Shown piece after piece: positions 23,601 through 33,676 of a stretch of DNA of 64,000 bases. Both the position numbers and the translations under genes were made by a program. The notes under the pieces were generated by a model. The model did not search any database. It was not told the DNA's origin and saw only the letters and a list, made by a program, of their open reading frames with translations. Source of the DNA: Pycnopodia helianthoides (lineage: Eukaryota > Echinodermata > Asteroidea > Forcipulatida > Asteriidae); contig CM063252.1 in assembly GCA_032158295.1 (NCBI GenBank), positions 20,356,036 through 20,420,035 of the forward strand, read 5' to 3'. Position 1 is the stretch's first letter, and each line of letters begins with the position of its first letter.

Positions 23601-24700
23601 TGAAGTGTCATTAATTTTGTATTTAAGAATTACACATCTATGTAGCAACCTCCTACTTACGAATGAGTGAACTCGAGTTAAAACTGAAATATTTTATTCC
23701 AAGTCAGTACTTCCAAGATCGTTTTATAATTAAGAGAGTTACTTACTGGAGTGAACATCTAGCATGAAGGAGTTGAAGTGAGTCCTCTTCTTACGGTCGA
23801 CTTTTACATCTTGATAGAATAGGTCCATTAGCATCGTCTTGCCTGATCCCACACTGCCATGCAGATACAACCCTTTGGGTCCAGCACCGGGAGCTTTTCC
23901 TAATAACTACAAAAACAAGACAAACTACTGACATTTACTTCTGTGAAGTTACTTTCCCTCCTCGTACTGTGCTGAGCTGCTGATTGTCAATACTACATGA
24001 CAAACACAAAATATATTCCTGTGTTTCTTATTGGAGAGAAACAATTGGGCCAAGTCCATTACTTGAAAGATGAACATCAACAAAAATACAACAATATTCT
24101 CAGCAATGGAAGACGACAGATTGTTCCCATTCAAGGCCATTTTTGCACGATAAATCTGTACCTTTTGAAAGAGGCCAGGCTGTGCTGGCCGATATCCTGA
24201 TATCTTGTCAAATAAATCTTGTAGACTTTTGACTATCGTCCTCTGATGAGCATCTTCATTGAGATCACCCTGTTGTATCAAGCTGTCATATGCAGACAAC
24301 GGACCTGGTCTTTCTTGCCTTTTCACTCTGTTCGTCTTACTGCTCAGGTGTTGAGTGTAGGTTATGTTTTCGGATGATATCGTCTCACTGAAGTATGTGG
24401 ATGCTGTTCAAAAGAAAAAACAATAAAATTAATATGAAAATATCAGATTCATGACGATGACCTATTGCTGAATTATTATCAATAACCACATGAAATAGCT
24501 TGGTGGCTAGTTCAGGAAACTTTTTTAAATAATAAGACTTACTCGCTGTTCTTTTAGGATTTGTTGTTGTACTTTTTAGTCGGCAACCAGTACAGATGCT
24601 TACAGTCCCGATGTGGAAGCCTAGCTTTTTGAAATAATCCTCTGCACAGTACTGGAGTAGCTGAAGGCTGCAAGATAACTTCTTTAACGACGTTGAGCAT
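17658..24700 (-). CDS. AFG1L: AFG1-like mitochondrial AAA ATPase (AFG1L/LACE1)
   Basis: Mitochondrial AAA-type ATPase that takes part in protein quality control of the inner membrane and respiratory complexes. Exons (descending): 24700-24543, 24403-24162, 23906-23747, 23480-23350, 22374-22216, 21629-21578, 21333-21232, 20304-20204, 18534-18394, 18104-17988, 17810-17658 (stop TGA). Seen: Walker A GSVGSGKT after KGLYLH, Walker B LLCFDEFQ, sensor-like [37 protein letters not shown], and a C-terminal [20 protein letters not shown] closely matching human AFG1L. Phases agree across exons 2-11. Exon 1 is doubtful: the only ATG (24700) starts a basic, presequence-like stretch ([21 protein letters not shown]) but hits a stop just before the donor, while the frame that joins exon 2 has no ATG. 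One extra base in the five-T run at 24626-24630 (A on the coding strand) would reconcile them. The gene is head-to-head with SNX3. Confidence 0.95.
17871..17939 (-). promoter_or_regulatory. Pair of CTCF-like core motifs
   Basis: GCCCTCTTGTGG (17871-17882) and GCCCTCTAGTGG (17928-17939) are near-identical, lie 57 bases apart in the same orientation, and share the left flank GGGAG. Reverse complemented, the second gives CCACTAGAGGGC, which fits the vertebrate CTCF core CCASYAGRKGGC at every position; the first differs at one. They lie in the last intron of AFG1L. Binding is inferred, and the pair could simply be a local duplication. Confidence 0.35.
18725..19800. repeat. Minisatellite with 89-bp period, about 12 units
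   Basis: The landmark CATTGAACCTTCTCCTTTAA recurs at 18755, 18844, 18933, 19022, 19111, 19200, 19290, 19379, 19468 and 19557, almost always exactly 89 bases apart, with decayed units at 19648 and 19728. Units also share AGGTCAAACCTATTCCTTCA and CTACATTTTCCTT. The coding-sense strand is purine-rich, the plus strand pyrimidine-rich. The array lies in the intron between AFG1L exons 8 and 9. Open frames across it are by-products of the repeat. Confidence 0.95.
20331..20612. repeat. 146-bp tandem duplication
   Basis: The segment starting TTTTGGATTGATTCCAACAT at 20331 recurs at 20477 and both copies run to AGCGCATTTTACA. They differ at only a few bases, so the duplication is recent. It is in the AFG1L intron just upstream of exon 8. 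The first copy begins 27 bases from the exon 8 acceptor, so the duplication pushed the branch-point region's neighbours apart. Confidence 0.9.
20650..20894 (-). mobile_element. tRNA-headed SINE copy
   Basis: On the minus strand the head reads GTGTCATGGCCGAATGGTCT, a class-II (Leu/Ser-like) tRNA start with an A-box, followed by a degenerate B-box (GTGTGGAATTAAATC) and CGGTCATGACAC. The body then reads ACTTGGTGTCGTTGAGGAAG and GGTAAAAATGGGTACCTGCA, shared with the other copies. B-box decay shows it is old and cannot be a functional tRNA. It lies in an AFG1L intron. Confidence 0.8.
20941..21188 (-). mobile_element. tRNA-headed SINE copy
   Basis: Same family and orientation as the copy 50 bases away. 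On the minus strand the head is GTGTCGTGGCCAAGTGGTCT, the B-box region is GTGGATTCAAATCCC, and the body has TTGTGTCCTTGAGCAAAACA and CACCCAGGAGTAATTGGGTA. It ends 44 bases short of the low-coordinate end of AFG1L exon 7 and so sits close to that exon's donor. Confidence 0.85.
21670..22060 (+). mobile_element. tRNA-headed SINE copy, near full length
   Basis: The head GTGCGTCGTGGACGAGTGGT, B-box GGGTTCAAATCCC and CATGACACTTGTGTCC are followed by the shared body (CAAGACACT, CAGGAGTAAATGGGTA, GTAGAAATTGTTGATGTAA) and a 3' part with GAGATGGTTACAGAAATGCT and a terminal GGCGCTTT...AAAAGCGCC inverted pair. Opposite strand to the two copies before it. It is inside an AFG1L intron. Confidence 0.85.
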
Positions 24701-26448
24701 GTTGACCTCTGACCTCTTTCGCTATTCTATTGATATACAGTCAACATATCAAGATTGTTCAGTTTACTAGCACTGTACCAGGCTAACTGCATTTAGTTTA
24801 CAAAACTAGTTTCATCAGATGTTCATGCACCTGTAGGAAAATTGAAACAAATTGCACAGTTGAGTCAATATTCATTAAGTGAATGACATTGATAGTAGTA
24901 CACTTTGGTTTGTACATTGTGCCACTGCACTGACGTCTTGGGTATAAAGCTCCTCTACAATGCGAACATATTTTGAGCTAATGTTTTTTCATATTTTTAC
25001 CTGATTTGAGAAGCTGAAACTCCAGTCATACATTCTTGGTGTCCTAACTACACTTTTGATGAGTTCACAACTAACAAATACATCCATGGATGACATTATT
25101 TCCGAAAATAAGTCCGAGTTGTGTACTGGCGTTGTGACCATCGTGTACCAAGTGACCGTTAAAGCTCATGTGCGGCATGCAAAGCACATTAGATTTGTGG
25201 GCGTGTCTGAGGACGCACATGCGCTGAAGCATTCACGTCTTGTCAGTTTAGGCTGTCGCAGAGAATGCGTAAATTTTTCATTTTATTTTCACAATAATGT
25301 CATCCAAGGATATAATTTGCAATTCTGAATAGAGCAGGCGTAAGGTTTAGGACACAAGGAATATGTGAGTCAAGTTTCAGCTTCCTCAAAAAGGTAAAAA
25401 TATGAAAAAAATTTGTTATAAATTTTTTCGCAATGGTACGGGACCTTTATATCCTGGACTCTGTCGCGTTGTATGCAACGAGGAGTCCAACCTGGGCTAA
25501 CACAGGATGTAAATGATGTAAATACTAAGTAGACTAGTAGGCCATGTTTACTATCTGAAATACTTTACTTTTTAATACTAATTTATACACATAACAAGTA
25601 CAATATGGGTAAAAATGTTCACCCTAGAAACATATCGTAGAAATAAAGTACAACAATATACACAGCACAACATTGTTCTCTGAGCATCAAATTCTTTTCC
25701 TTATTTCTGCACCTGTAAATAGTGCACTTTTCTCTTTTCTTTGGCACCTTATCCACCTGACTGTTGACGTCACTTTTCCACAACATCCCAGTTTAGTCCA
25801 AATTGGGCTGCAAAAGGATTATTTAAACAAGTAACAACAAGTAAATGACTTCAGGAAAGTTGCAAATTGCATAACAAGTTAAGTTGTTCAACATGTTCAA
25901 GTTCACCTGCTGAGCTGCGATTAGCCATAAAACAAAATTACAACCAAACTTGACTTTTTCAATATAATATCTCACCTCTACAAGAGAATAGATCCTCCTC
26001 TAACGAACAAAGCATTAATGCCTTGTTCATGAGTCATATGTCAAACAAAAAGACCGCAAAAGAAGAAATGAAGACAAAATATTTCACCGGTTTACAGTAG
26101 AGGACGAGAATGGACACATTGCGACCAAGAAAACGAAAGGTCAAAAGGTTAAACAATTTGAACCAGTCAATGCTTTAAATGGGTGTTTGTTTGTAGGTAA
26201 AATTCAAAATATATTACTAATATTCATTTAGGCACAACAAGTGTTTCAAAAAACCCAATTGTTGATAGAATTATATTTTAAAACATAAATTGTAGTATTT
26301 GTATGGCTATTTCATTCCTTTATATCCACCCTGTTCACCTTTTCTCCCTTTGTACTTTAATTAACACCCCTATATTGAAAATGGAGAACGCTAGCACATT
26401 GTACGTAGCATTTCGAAGCGAAGTTCATCGCACTTTAATATTTTCAGC
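24701..26448. other. Divergent intergenic region, AFG1L-SNX3
   Basis: About 1.7 kb separates the start codons of two genes transcribed away from each other, so both promoters should lie here. No gene or repeat was recognised. The 90-codon frame at 25056-25328 has no family motif. From memory the SNX3/AFG1L head-to-head arrangement also exists in human, so this spacer may be an old shared promoter region. Confidence 0.5.
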
Positions 26449-28513
26449 ATGGCGGACGAAAGCGAGAAGGCAGCAGCCGCGGCCGCAGCAAATGCCGATA
26501 CACGGCGCCTTGGGGCGAAGAAACAGACCCTAGACGACGCGTATGCAGTACCGGCAAACTTCCTTGAGATAGATCTGTTAAATCCAGAGACACACGGTAT
26601 TGGAAAGAAGAGATATACCGATTATGAAGTCCGGATGAAGGTGGGTGTTGTTTTTAAAGTCTTTGACTTTGACCAGTGTGTGTATTGTTATGCCAATGGG
26701 GTGGTGCCCACTTTCCGGACGCCGCTATTTGTTTCCACATTGCTTGAATTGAAGTTGGGGATGATGTTATCTGGATGCATAGAAATTAACTGCATTTACA
26801 TTCACTACAACAGTTGTCAACCCATTTGTGTAGCCCTTTATGTTGGAGACAACAATAATTCTCTCAATTGTTGTGTTTTCATAATTTATTCTCAAATCTC
26901 AGCTCAGTTGTTTAATGAATAATGTTTTACAACAATCATCAGATTTAGAGTCAGACATCATGGCAGATGCTCATAAAACATATCCTGGCCTCACAAGTGA
27001 TGAAAATCATTGAATGTAGGATTTGGAAACAAATGAATTTGTGAATGATTTCCCATAACAACAATTGCCAAAAGCCAAAAGGCTAATTTGACCTGTAAAT
27101 TGCTCAGGTGTAGCCTCCCTTTCAAACTGATCATCATTTGGATATGATGGTAATAAAATCATATAAAATAGATAGTGGATGTGGTGCCGGTACCGGCTAA
27201 GTGTTACTAAACGCTATTATTAAGCCAGCTCAATCTAGTTATACTAGCCCACTCTTTGGCGCGTTCACAAGCTTATATTTCCATTGTTCTGTGACTTTGT
27301 ATTAAGGTTCAAAAGTGAGAAACACACACAAATCGTATCTTTTAGGGGAAATAGTTAATAGTAAGGCAATGAGATGATGAAAAAAGTTGTTTGCTTTTTA
27401 AAAATGAACACAATGCTCTTTTTCCCACAGACTAATCTTCCTGTTTTTAAGCTGAAAGAATCCTCTGTTCGACGGAGATACAGTGATTTTGAGTGGCTTA
27501 GGAATGAGCTAGAAAGAGATAGCAAGGTACGTCTTGTACATTTCATTGAAAGTAGAAGCTTAAATGTCTCAATCCACTGGCTCGTTATTTAACTTTTTGT
27601 CGAAGATAAGATACTCAAAATGTATGGCGTTAATAATTTGTTTTTTGGAAACAATTTGTTGATAGAATGTCCACTCCTAATTACTTGTAATAGCTTAGTT
27701 CCAACCCTGAGGAAACAAAACAATAATTTTTAGTGAGTGTCATTTGGGATTGCATTAGGATTTGTGGCCTACAAATCTATCCAAGGCTTTTTGTTAATGG
27801 AACTGAGGTTTGACCGAGTCTCACACAGTCAAATTTTACAGTCACTTTTTAAAAGAACTGAAGTGCTTGCTCTTTTTTCCTTTGAGTTTGATAATGTAAC
27901 TTAAATTTTCAAGAAATGTTTTAATTTCTTTTTGAGAATTGTTTGTTGGAATAATGACTGAAATCAAGATGAATGGCTCTGTTTTATTTTCATAGATTGT
28001 AGTTCCACCATTACCTGGTAAAGCATTGAAGTTACAGTTGCCTTTTAGAAACGATGATGGTATTTTTGAAGATGGCTTCATTGAGAATCGACGTCAGGGC
28101 CTTGAATCATTTGTAAACAAGTGAGTACTTTATGCTGTCATTCAAAGAATGAGATTTTAATGCTTAGTTTTTATGGAAATTACTTTTATCAACATGGAGA
28201 ATTTATGATAGTGTTAAACAGAATATTAAAAAAACTGGAACTTAGACTTATAACAGACAAGTTGAACTGCATTTGTTTAGTTTTGTGCACATATCGTGTT
28301 TGCCTACAATTGTTCAAGTGAAGGCTAACCATGGCAACTCTGCAGACATCTTCTGAATTTCTTCAAGAAATGACAAATAATTTTGCACTTTTCTTTGCAC
28401 TGTTTAGAATTTCTGGCCATCCTCTCGCTCAAAGCGAGCGCTGCCTACACATGTTTCTTCAGGAGCCAGTCATAGATAAAAACTACGTGGCAGGGAAGAT
28501 ACGCACCACATAG
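26449..28513 (+). CDS. SNX3: Sorting nexin 3 (PX domain)
   Basis: Small PX-domain protein that binds phosphatidylinositol 3-phosphate on early endosomes and works with retromer in cargo recycling. Exons: 26449-26640, 27431-27526, 27996-28120, 28408-28513 (stop TAG); predicted 172 residues against 162 in human. Phases are 0, 0, 2 and no frame is broken. Seen: DTRRLGAKKQTLDDAYAVP near the N-terminus, then the PX domain with FKLKESSVRRRYSDFEWLR (phosphoinositide-binding RRYSDF), PPLPGK, the basic LPFRNDDGIFEDGFIENRRQ, and HPLAQSERCLHMFLQE. The extra length is an alanine-rich run near residues 8-15 that human lacks. The start ATGGCGG has a favourable context and follows an AT-rich 5' flank. It is divergent from AFG1L. 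Confidence 0.97.
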
Positions 28514-28660
28514 AAAAACTTGACCGGGCTGCATATTACGTCCACCCCAAGAGTTTGTAGATCTTGTGTATGTGCAGGTTGTATCATCAGTTTCTTTTTG
28601 TATGAAGTATCATAGAGATACAACAATTATTTGTCTGGGATTTTCTCCCAATATGTCGTC

Positions 28661-28666
28661 AATAAA
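28661..28666 (+). terminator. Candidate SNX3 polyadenylation signal
   Basis: AATAAA lies about 150 bases after the SNX3 stop codon, the first such hexamer downstream. Further AATAAA copies occur later (for example near 28979), so a longer 3' UTR is possible. Confidence 0.35.
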
Positions 28667-29808
28667 TTGAGGACAACAATGTACACTTGTACAGTATAGT
28701 CATTGACAAACCTGTATTTTGATTGTTAACTAGATTTTGGGGATGTGGTGAGGGTGAACACGTTTTAGCTTTCTTGGTTAATCAAATAATTGATTTCTTT
28801 TTTGTAGCAAGTAGACCTTTATGCTGCAGCCATGTTTGTCATATTCCATGTACACATGATAGTTGCATAATTTTTGTCTTAACATGGCTCAGTCTTTTTC
28901 CTTGCCAGCCCTACTCTCTAGCAGCTTTCGGCTAAAGGTCTTGTGCACTTCAACCTCAACAAATAATCATATTTCAAAATAAATTATTTCTTGACAGTTT
29001 TCTGCTTTCAAGCTGATGACACCAGCTGTCATCTCCTAAACACGTTAGGTATTGCCTTTAAGTAGTAATCATTATTCTTGATTTTCACAATGTATTCATC
29101 ATTTGAAATACTTTGAAGGAATGAGCCTTTGACTTATGGAAAATACAAAACAAATCAAAGTGAATTGCACATCTTTGAAATACCCCTACATCATTCTTCG
29201 ATTTAAAACATTTTGATTCTGCAGAACAAGTGTGAGTTTTCACATAAGTTTCTGTAGATAAAATGCAATTAAAACTTGTAAAAACAAAGCACTAGGAAGC
29301 TAATCACATTATATCACGCACCTGCATTGTACATGTAGCAGATATATATTCAGCTTATTTTCCTTAATATAAAAGTCAATCCAAATTTATTCCTCATGTA
29401 AAAAAAAGAAAGTTAACTTATATTAACATGTTAATTACAAATGTTAAGCACATTGTCATGGGAACTTTTTAAATAACATGCAGGAATATGCCCATGGAAA
29501 ATCTAATTTTAAAACAAGTTAAAAAATACAGCATATAGAATCAATTCTTTTTTTCATCCTCTGGTTTTGTTTTTTTCTTGATTTGCACTCTTTCTTTATA
29601 ATTTTTTAAGTTTGAAATTTGTGTTGATTTGTACAGAACATAATATTTTAACAGAATTAATTACAAAAACCTACCCCTGTCAAATAGATTTTCATCCCGA
29701 CTGAAAAAAAAGATTGTAAATCAAAGACAAAAGCTCATTGAAGTGAATTTAGTTCAGTTTATGACATATTTGACCTAATCTTGGTGGTTTTTATTAAGTA
29801 ATATAAAT

Positions 29809-29901
29809 GCCATCGGCAGCAATGAGATCATTGTAATGCCGGGATGGGCCTCTTAATGGGGCGCAAATGGTGATTATTTGCAGATCTCATTGTTCATGCC
29901 A
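29809..29901 (+). other. Imperfect hairpin, possible small-RNA precursor or MITE remnant
   Basis: GGCAGCAATGAGATC on the 5' side can pair with GATCTCATTGTTCATGCC on the 3' side: a 10-bp stem (CAATGAGATC/GATCTCATTG), a small bulge, then GGCA/TGCC, with a loop of about 50 bases. The size suits a microRNA precursor only loosely because the loop is large. I do not recognise either arm as a known microRNA. A decayed foldback transposon is equally possible. Confidence 0.25.
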
Positions 29902-31847
29902 GTGTTTTGAAGATTACGTCAGAGGTAAGAATTCAGTGCATTGAATTGTTCAGCAATGAAGATGGCACCTTTAAGATAAGACTTTCTCCTCCCTTTTAAA
30001 GTCTGTAATGAAATTACAAACTGATGTATAACATGTTTAATTAAAGTTATGTGGTTTATGAAACAAACTGTGGCAGTACAATGATTTGAAAATAACTTAG
30101 AAATTATAGTGTTAATAAATGTGTTGGTATAAAGAATGCAGCCATACTTTTTCCATACATTGTACACTTGCACATTGTGCTGTTGTACACATTTGTAAAC
30201 AAACATTCTTTTGCGGACAAATTTTTATCAACAATGACCCCCTTCTACTTAGACTTTAAATTAACTAGATAGTTAAAATTATATTGAATATTTTATCTGG
30301 GAAATTGTTTTTACATGTATTTTCCACCCGTTAAGAAAAATATCACATGAGTAGGATGATAATTGATAGTCTATGTTTTGATATTTTTGTTGTTGTTTAC
30401 CTCTGTAATCAACTGGTTTACTCTCAAGAATACTGTACTATAATTGGTTTACATGTAGTTTAGTTTAACCGTTGGTTAACAGAAATTAAATGCATCATAT
30501 TATAACATAACTCAAAACTGCGCTTGCCTGTTATTTTTCTTTCTAAAGATAGCGACTACATTAACCAACCCAGTAGTTCAACTTGCACTATACTCACAGA
30601 TGCAAATGATTCATGACATTCATCAATGAATTATAAAAGCCTGGTTTCAAGGTGTCATTGTCACCAGTGGTTCCTTTTATCATAAACTTCATGAGTTCTA
30701 TGCGGATAGACATGTCACATACCACTGTAAGAAAAAGCATGTTGATTTGCAATTATTTTCTGGCAAGAAGGACAGAGCAGCTGCTTAGCTTAAGCAGCAT
30801 TAACAAGCTGAATAATTCAAAGCTAAAATGATACCATGGTGCTAAACCAAGTACATTGCTGATCTGGTGGTATTTAGAACCATTAAATCATGCTTTGGCA
30901 TTTTCAGATCAGTGCATGTAACGTGTCTACCTGATTGCCAGACAATGCTTCTCTCGTTTCCAGCACCTTAACCAAAGTGAGCCCGTTGGGGGGTCCAGCA
31001 AATGACGATCAGAATGCATGCTAGGTGAAAACTACAGCTCCCTCTGTGGGTATGCATGGTGGCACACTAACCAAGTGATGGCTTTAATATTTATATCATA
31101 TCACCAGAATTACACTTAAAAAATGCTGTTGCTTGAAAACAAAGTGTAATGCCTGTGGAGAATGGACTGTATTTAATTATGTTATATTTCTTTACATTTT
31201 ATGCATCTGGAATGAACTTTATGTTTATGCAAAGTTGAATTTCTGTTTAAATGTTCTTGTATTTAGCAAGCATATCTGATTATATTGGCCGTATTTTTCA
31301 CCTTTGTATAGAAATTATTATTAAGATGACTTTAGTTGTAATTGTACCCAAAAAGTATACAGTAATGAAATAGGCAGTAGGCTGGAATTTCTTCAGTTTC
31401 CATCGTCAGATTTGTCTAGCTTTCATATGTCTGGATTTAAGATAAAGTGAAGGTCATTGAAAAATGTTGATACATAATAAATGATTGAATTGTAAATTAG
31501 AGTCTTCATTCTGTATATTTGAAATGAAGTCCCAAAGAGTCGCTGAGTCAGTTCAAATGCAATTTGTCTTTAGATTCAGGCGTGTACATACTGTATTGGA
31601 CTATATTTATGTATCGTTTTGAGTCTATTGTGAAATGCATTAACCAATGTTAAGGCAATAGTGTCTATATACTGCCCAACACCCCACCTTTACTCATGTG
31701 TAGCCTATATGAGTTCTTCTTTTTCAGAAGCAACCTTCGGTTCACATGCCAATCTTTAAGTCTCAAAATCGTGGACATCACAGGAAAAACCTACCAATTA
31801 TCTACTGCATTATCTAATTTAATTTGAAATCAATCCGCAAACAAAAA

Positions 31848-31964
31848 TATTCACCAGGCTCCCCTAGCCTGACTCTAGTCAATGCAGTAATATATCACAT
31901 GATGATGTGTGGAGAGTGGGAAACAAAGGCTGTCTAAAAAGGTACCCTGCCTGGTGAAAAAAAG
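31848..31964. repeat. Small inverted-repeat element
   Basis: TTCACCAGGC at the left and GCCTGGTGAA at the right are exact inverted copies bracketing about 100 bases with no coding content. Ten-base ends are short, so this is a tentative MITE call. Confidence 0.35.
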
Positions 31965-33287
31965 CATGCCTTTCAACAAAAGGTAGATAATTGAAAATAC
32001 ATGTATTGTATAATAAGTTTATATTATTCGATCTGTATGTCCCACAATGATTCCTTTGAGGATCAAAATCAGTAGATAATACTTTGCGATGCCAGTTTTG
32101 TGGTTCATTTCATTCAAACTAATTATGTTTTTGAAGCAATTCCTTTTACAATGTATCAATAATAGCCTAGAACTGGATGACATTATTAGTTTTGTTCACT
32201 TTTGCTTTTTACTATTTGCTGAACATTTGAATTGAATGGTTATTTTTAATAAATTCAGCTAACACTGCAATTTGAATTCTGCCTTGTTCATTTGGTAAAG
32301 ATGTCACAGATGTCAACCGGCTCTATTCAGAACCACCACAACTCATAGAGAGACTAATTTCATGTTACTGCAAACCTCAATATATTCAACCAAAGAAAAA
32401 AAAGGAAGAAAGCAAATAAAAAAATCATGGGCCAATCTTGGCCAAACCTCTTTCCTTAGAACATATTTACTGAAATTACTATTTTCTATCCGGATATCTC
32501 ACTTATAAGCAAATTGGTACTTTGTTTTATATATCTTCATGTATGTATTGACTCAATGACAGAAAATTAAAATTGCTTTAACTGATATTGTGCATTGATT
32601 GGAAAGTACGTGTATAAATTCCTGCATGAGTCTTGATCACTGTTGACCCAATGAATACAAACATGGATATTTATAAGAGAAAGTACAAACCAAGTGAAGT
32701 CAATTACAATAAAACCTTAGTAACCCATCTCTTCAAACTGATATCATTTATAACCAAAGTGAAAGAAAATTTGATGAACACAGAAAACGTCGAGTTTCTT
32801 CAAACAAACAGGTTTATTTTAAACTGTACACATCACAGTTAATTTGTCTTCAAAATTAATTGTGAACTCAAAACAAAATTATTTACAACAAAGGATAATC
32901 TCTTTTGAACAAAGTTGGTTTGTTAATCTTTTAAAGTATTAAGCACAATATTTACATCAGATGTCGTTCCGTTTGGCCAATGTCAGTTTGGTCAATGCTG
33001 TGGTTGATTACATTACATGAAGCTGCAGTCAATCAAAATGTATTCAATAAAGATAATATTTCAAATCTTGGGAATGTTAAATTTGACAAAATGTACAAAA
33101 AGTTTGTTCACTCAAACATCTAGGAAAGTGTGGTTTCACTTCATTACAAGGTTGCTTGGACCATTTAAAAAATGCCCTTAAAAGAAAACTGATATTCTTT
33201 AAGACGTGCCCATTTTAGTTGTTTATTAACAAGCCTTTTGTAGGAGATGGTACCTTATTATCAAAAACCAAAATAGTTAAATTACAT

Positions 33288-33452
33288 GCCTGATACTTCA
33301 CAAAGGTGAGGCAATGGAGGCAATCACCTCCAGGCCCTGGTCAATGCCTTGGTGCCCTTTGAAATGTTCCAATAGAAATTTAAATTTCCCTCATAGAGGT
33401 GCCCTTTACCAATGAAAAACTGCCTTGCCCTCACACCAATGAAGTATCAGGC
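33288..33452. mobile_element. MITE with GCCTGATACTTCA ends
   Basis: The left end GCCTGATACTTCACAAAGG and the right end TGAAGTATCAGGC are inverted copies, and similarity continues into TGAGG.CAA / TTG.CCTCA. The element is about 165 bases and shows no reading frame. It lies 225 bases beyond the PPIL6 stop codon and may be within that gene's 3' UTR. Confidence 0.75.
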
Positions 33453-33676
33453 CTGCAATTATTTCAAAAACCATTTGTAACCAAAATTTAACTTTGCATT
33501 GATTTTTAAGTTACACAGCCTAGATGGAAAAATAACTTCTACTGGTAAAGTCAAAAAGAGATCACAATTTACCAAATAGTGAATATAAAAAGCTGTGGTA
33601 GTTTTATAGAAAGCTTTGGTTGCCTCGGTTCACTTGTCAAAGAAGATGTACTTATGGATTGTATGTATTGTAAAGA

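Larger units (their letters stand above)
28514..33676. other. Noncoding region between SNX3 and PPIL6
   Basis: This lies downstream of both flanking genes, which converge on it, so it should hold their 3' UTRs. No further gene was recognised; frames are short and AT-driven. It contains the inverted-repeat elements listed separately (29809-29901, 31848-31964, 33288-33452). Confidence 0.5.
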
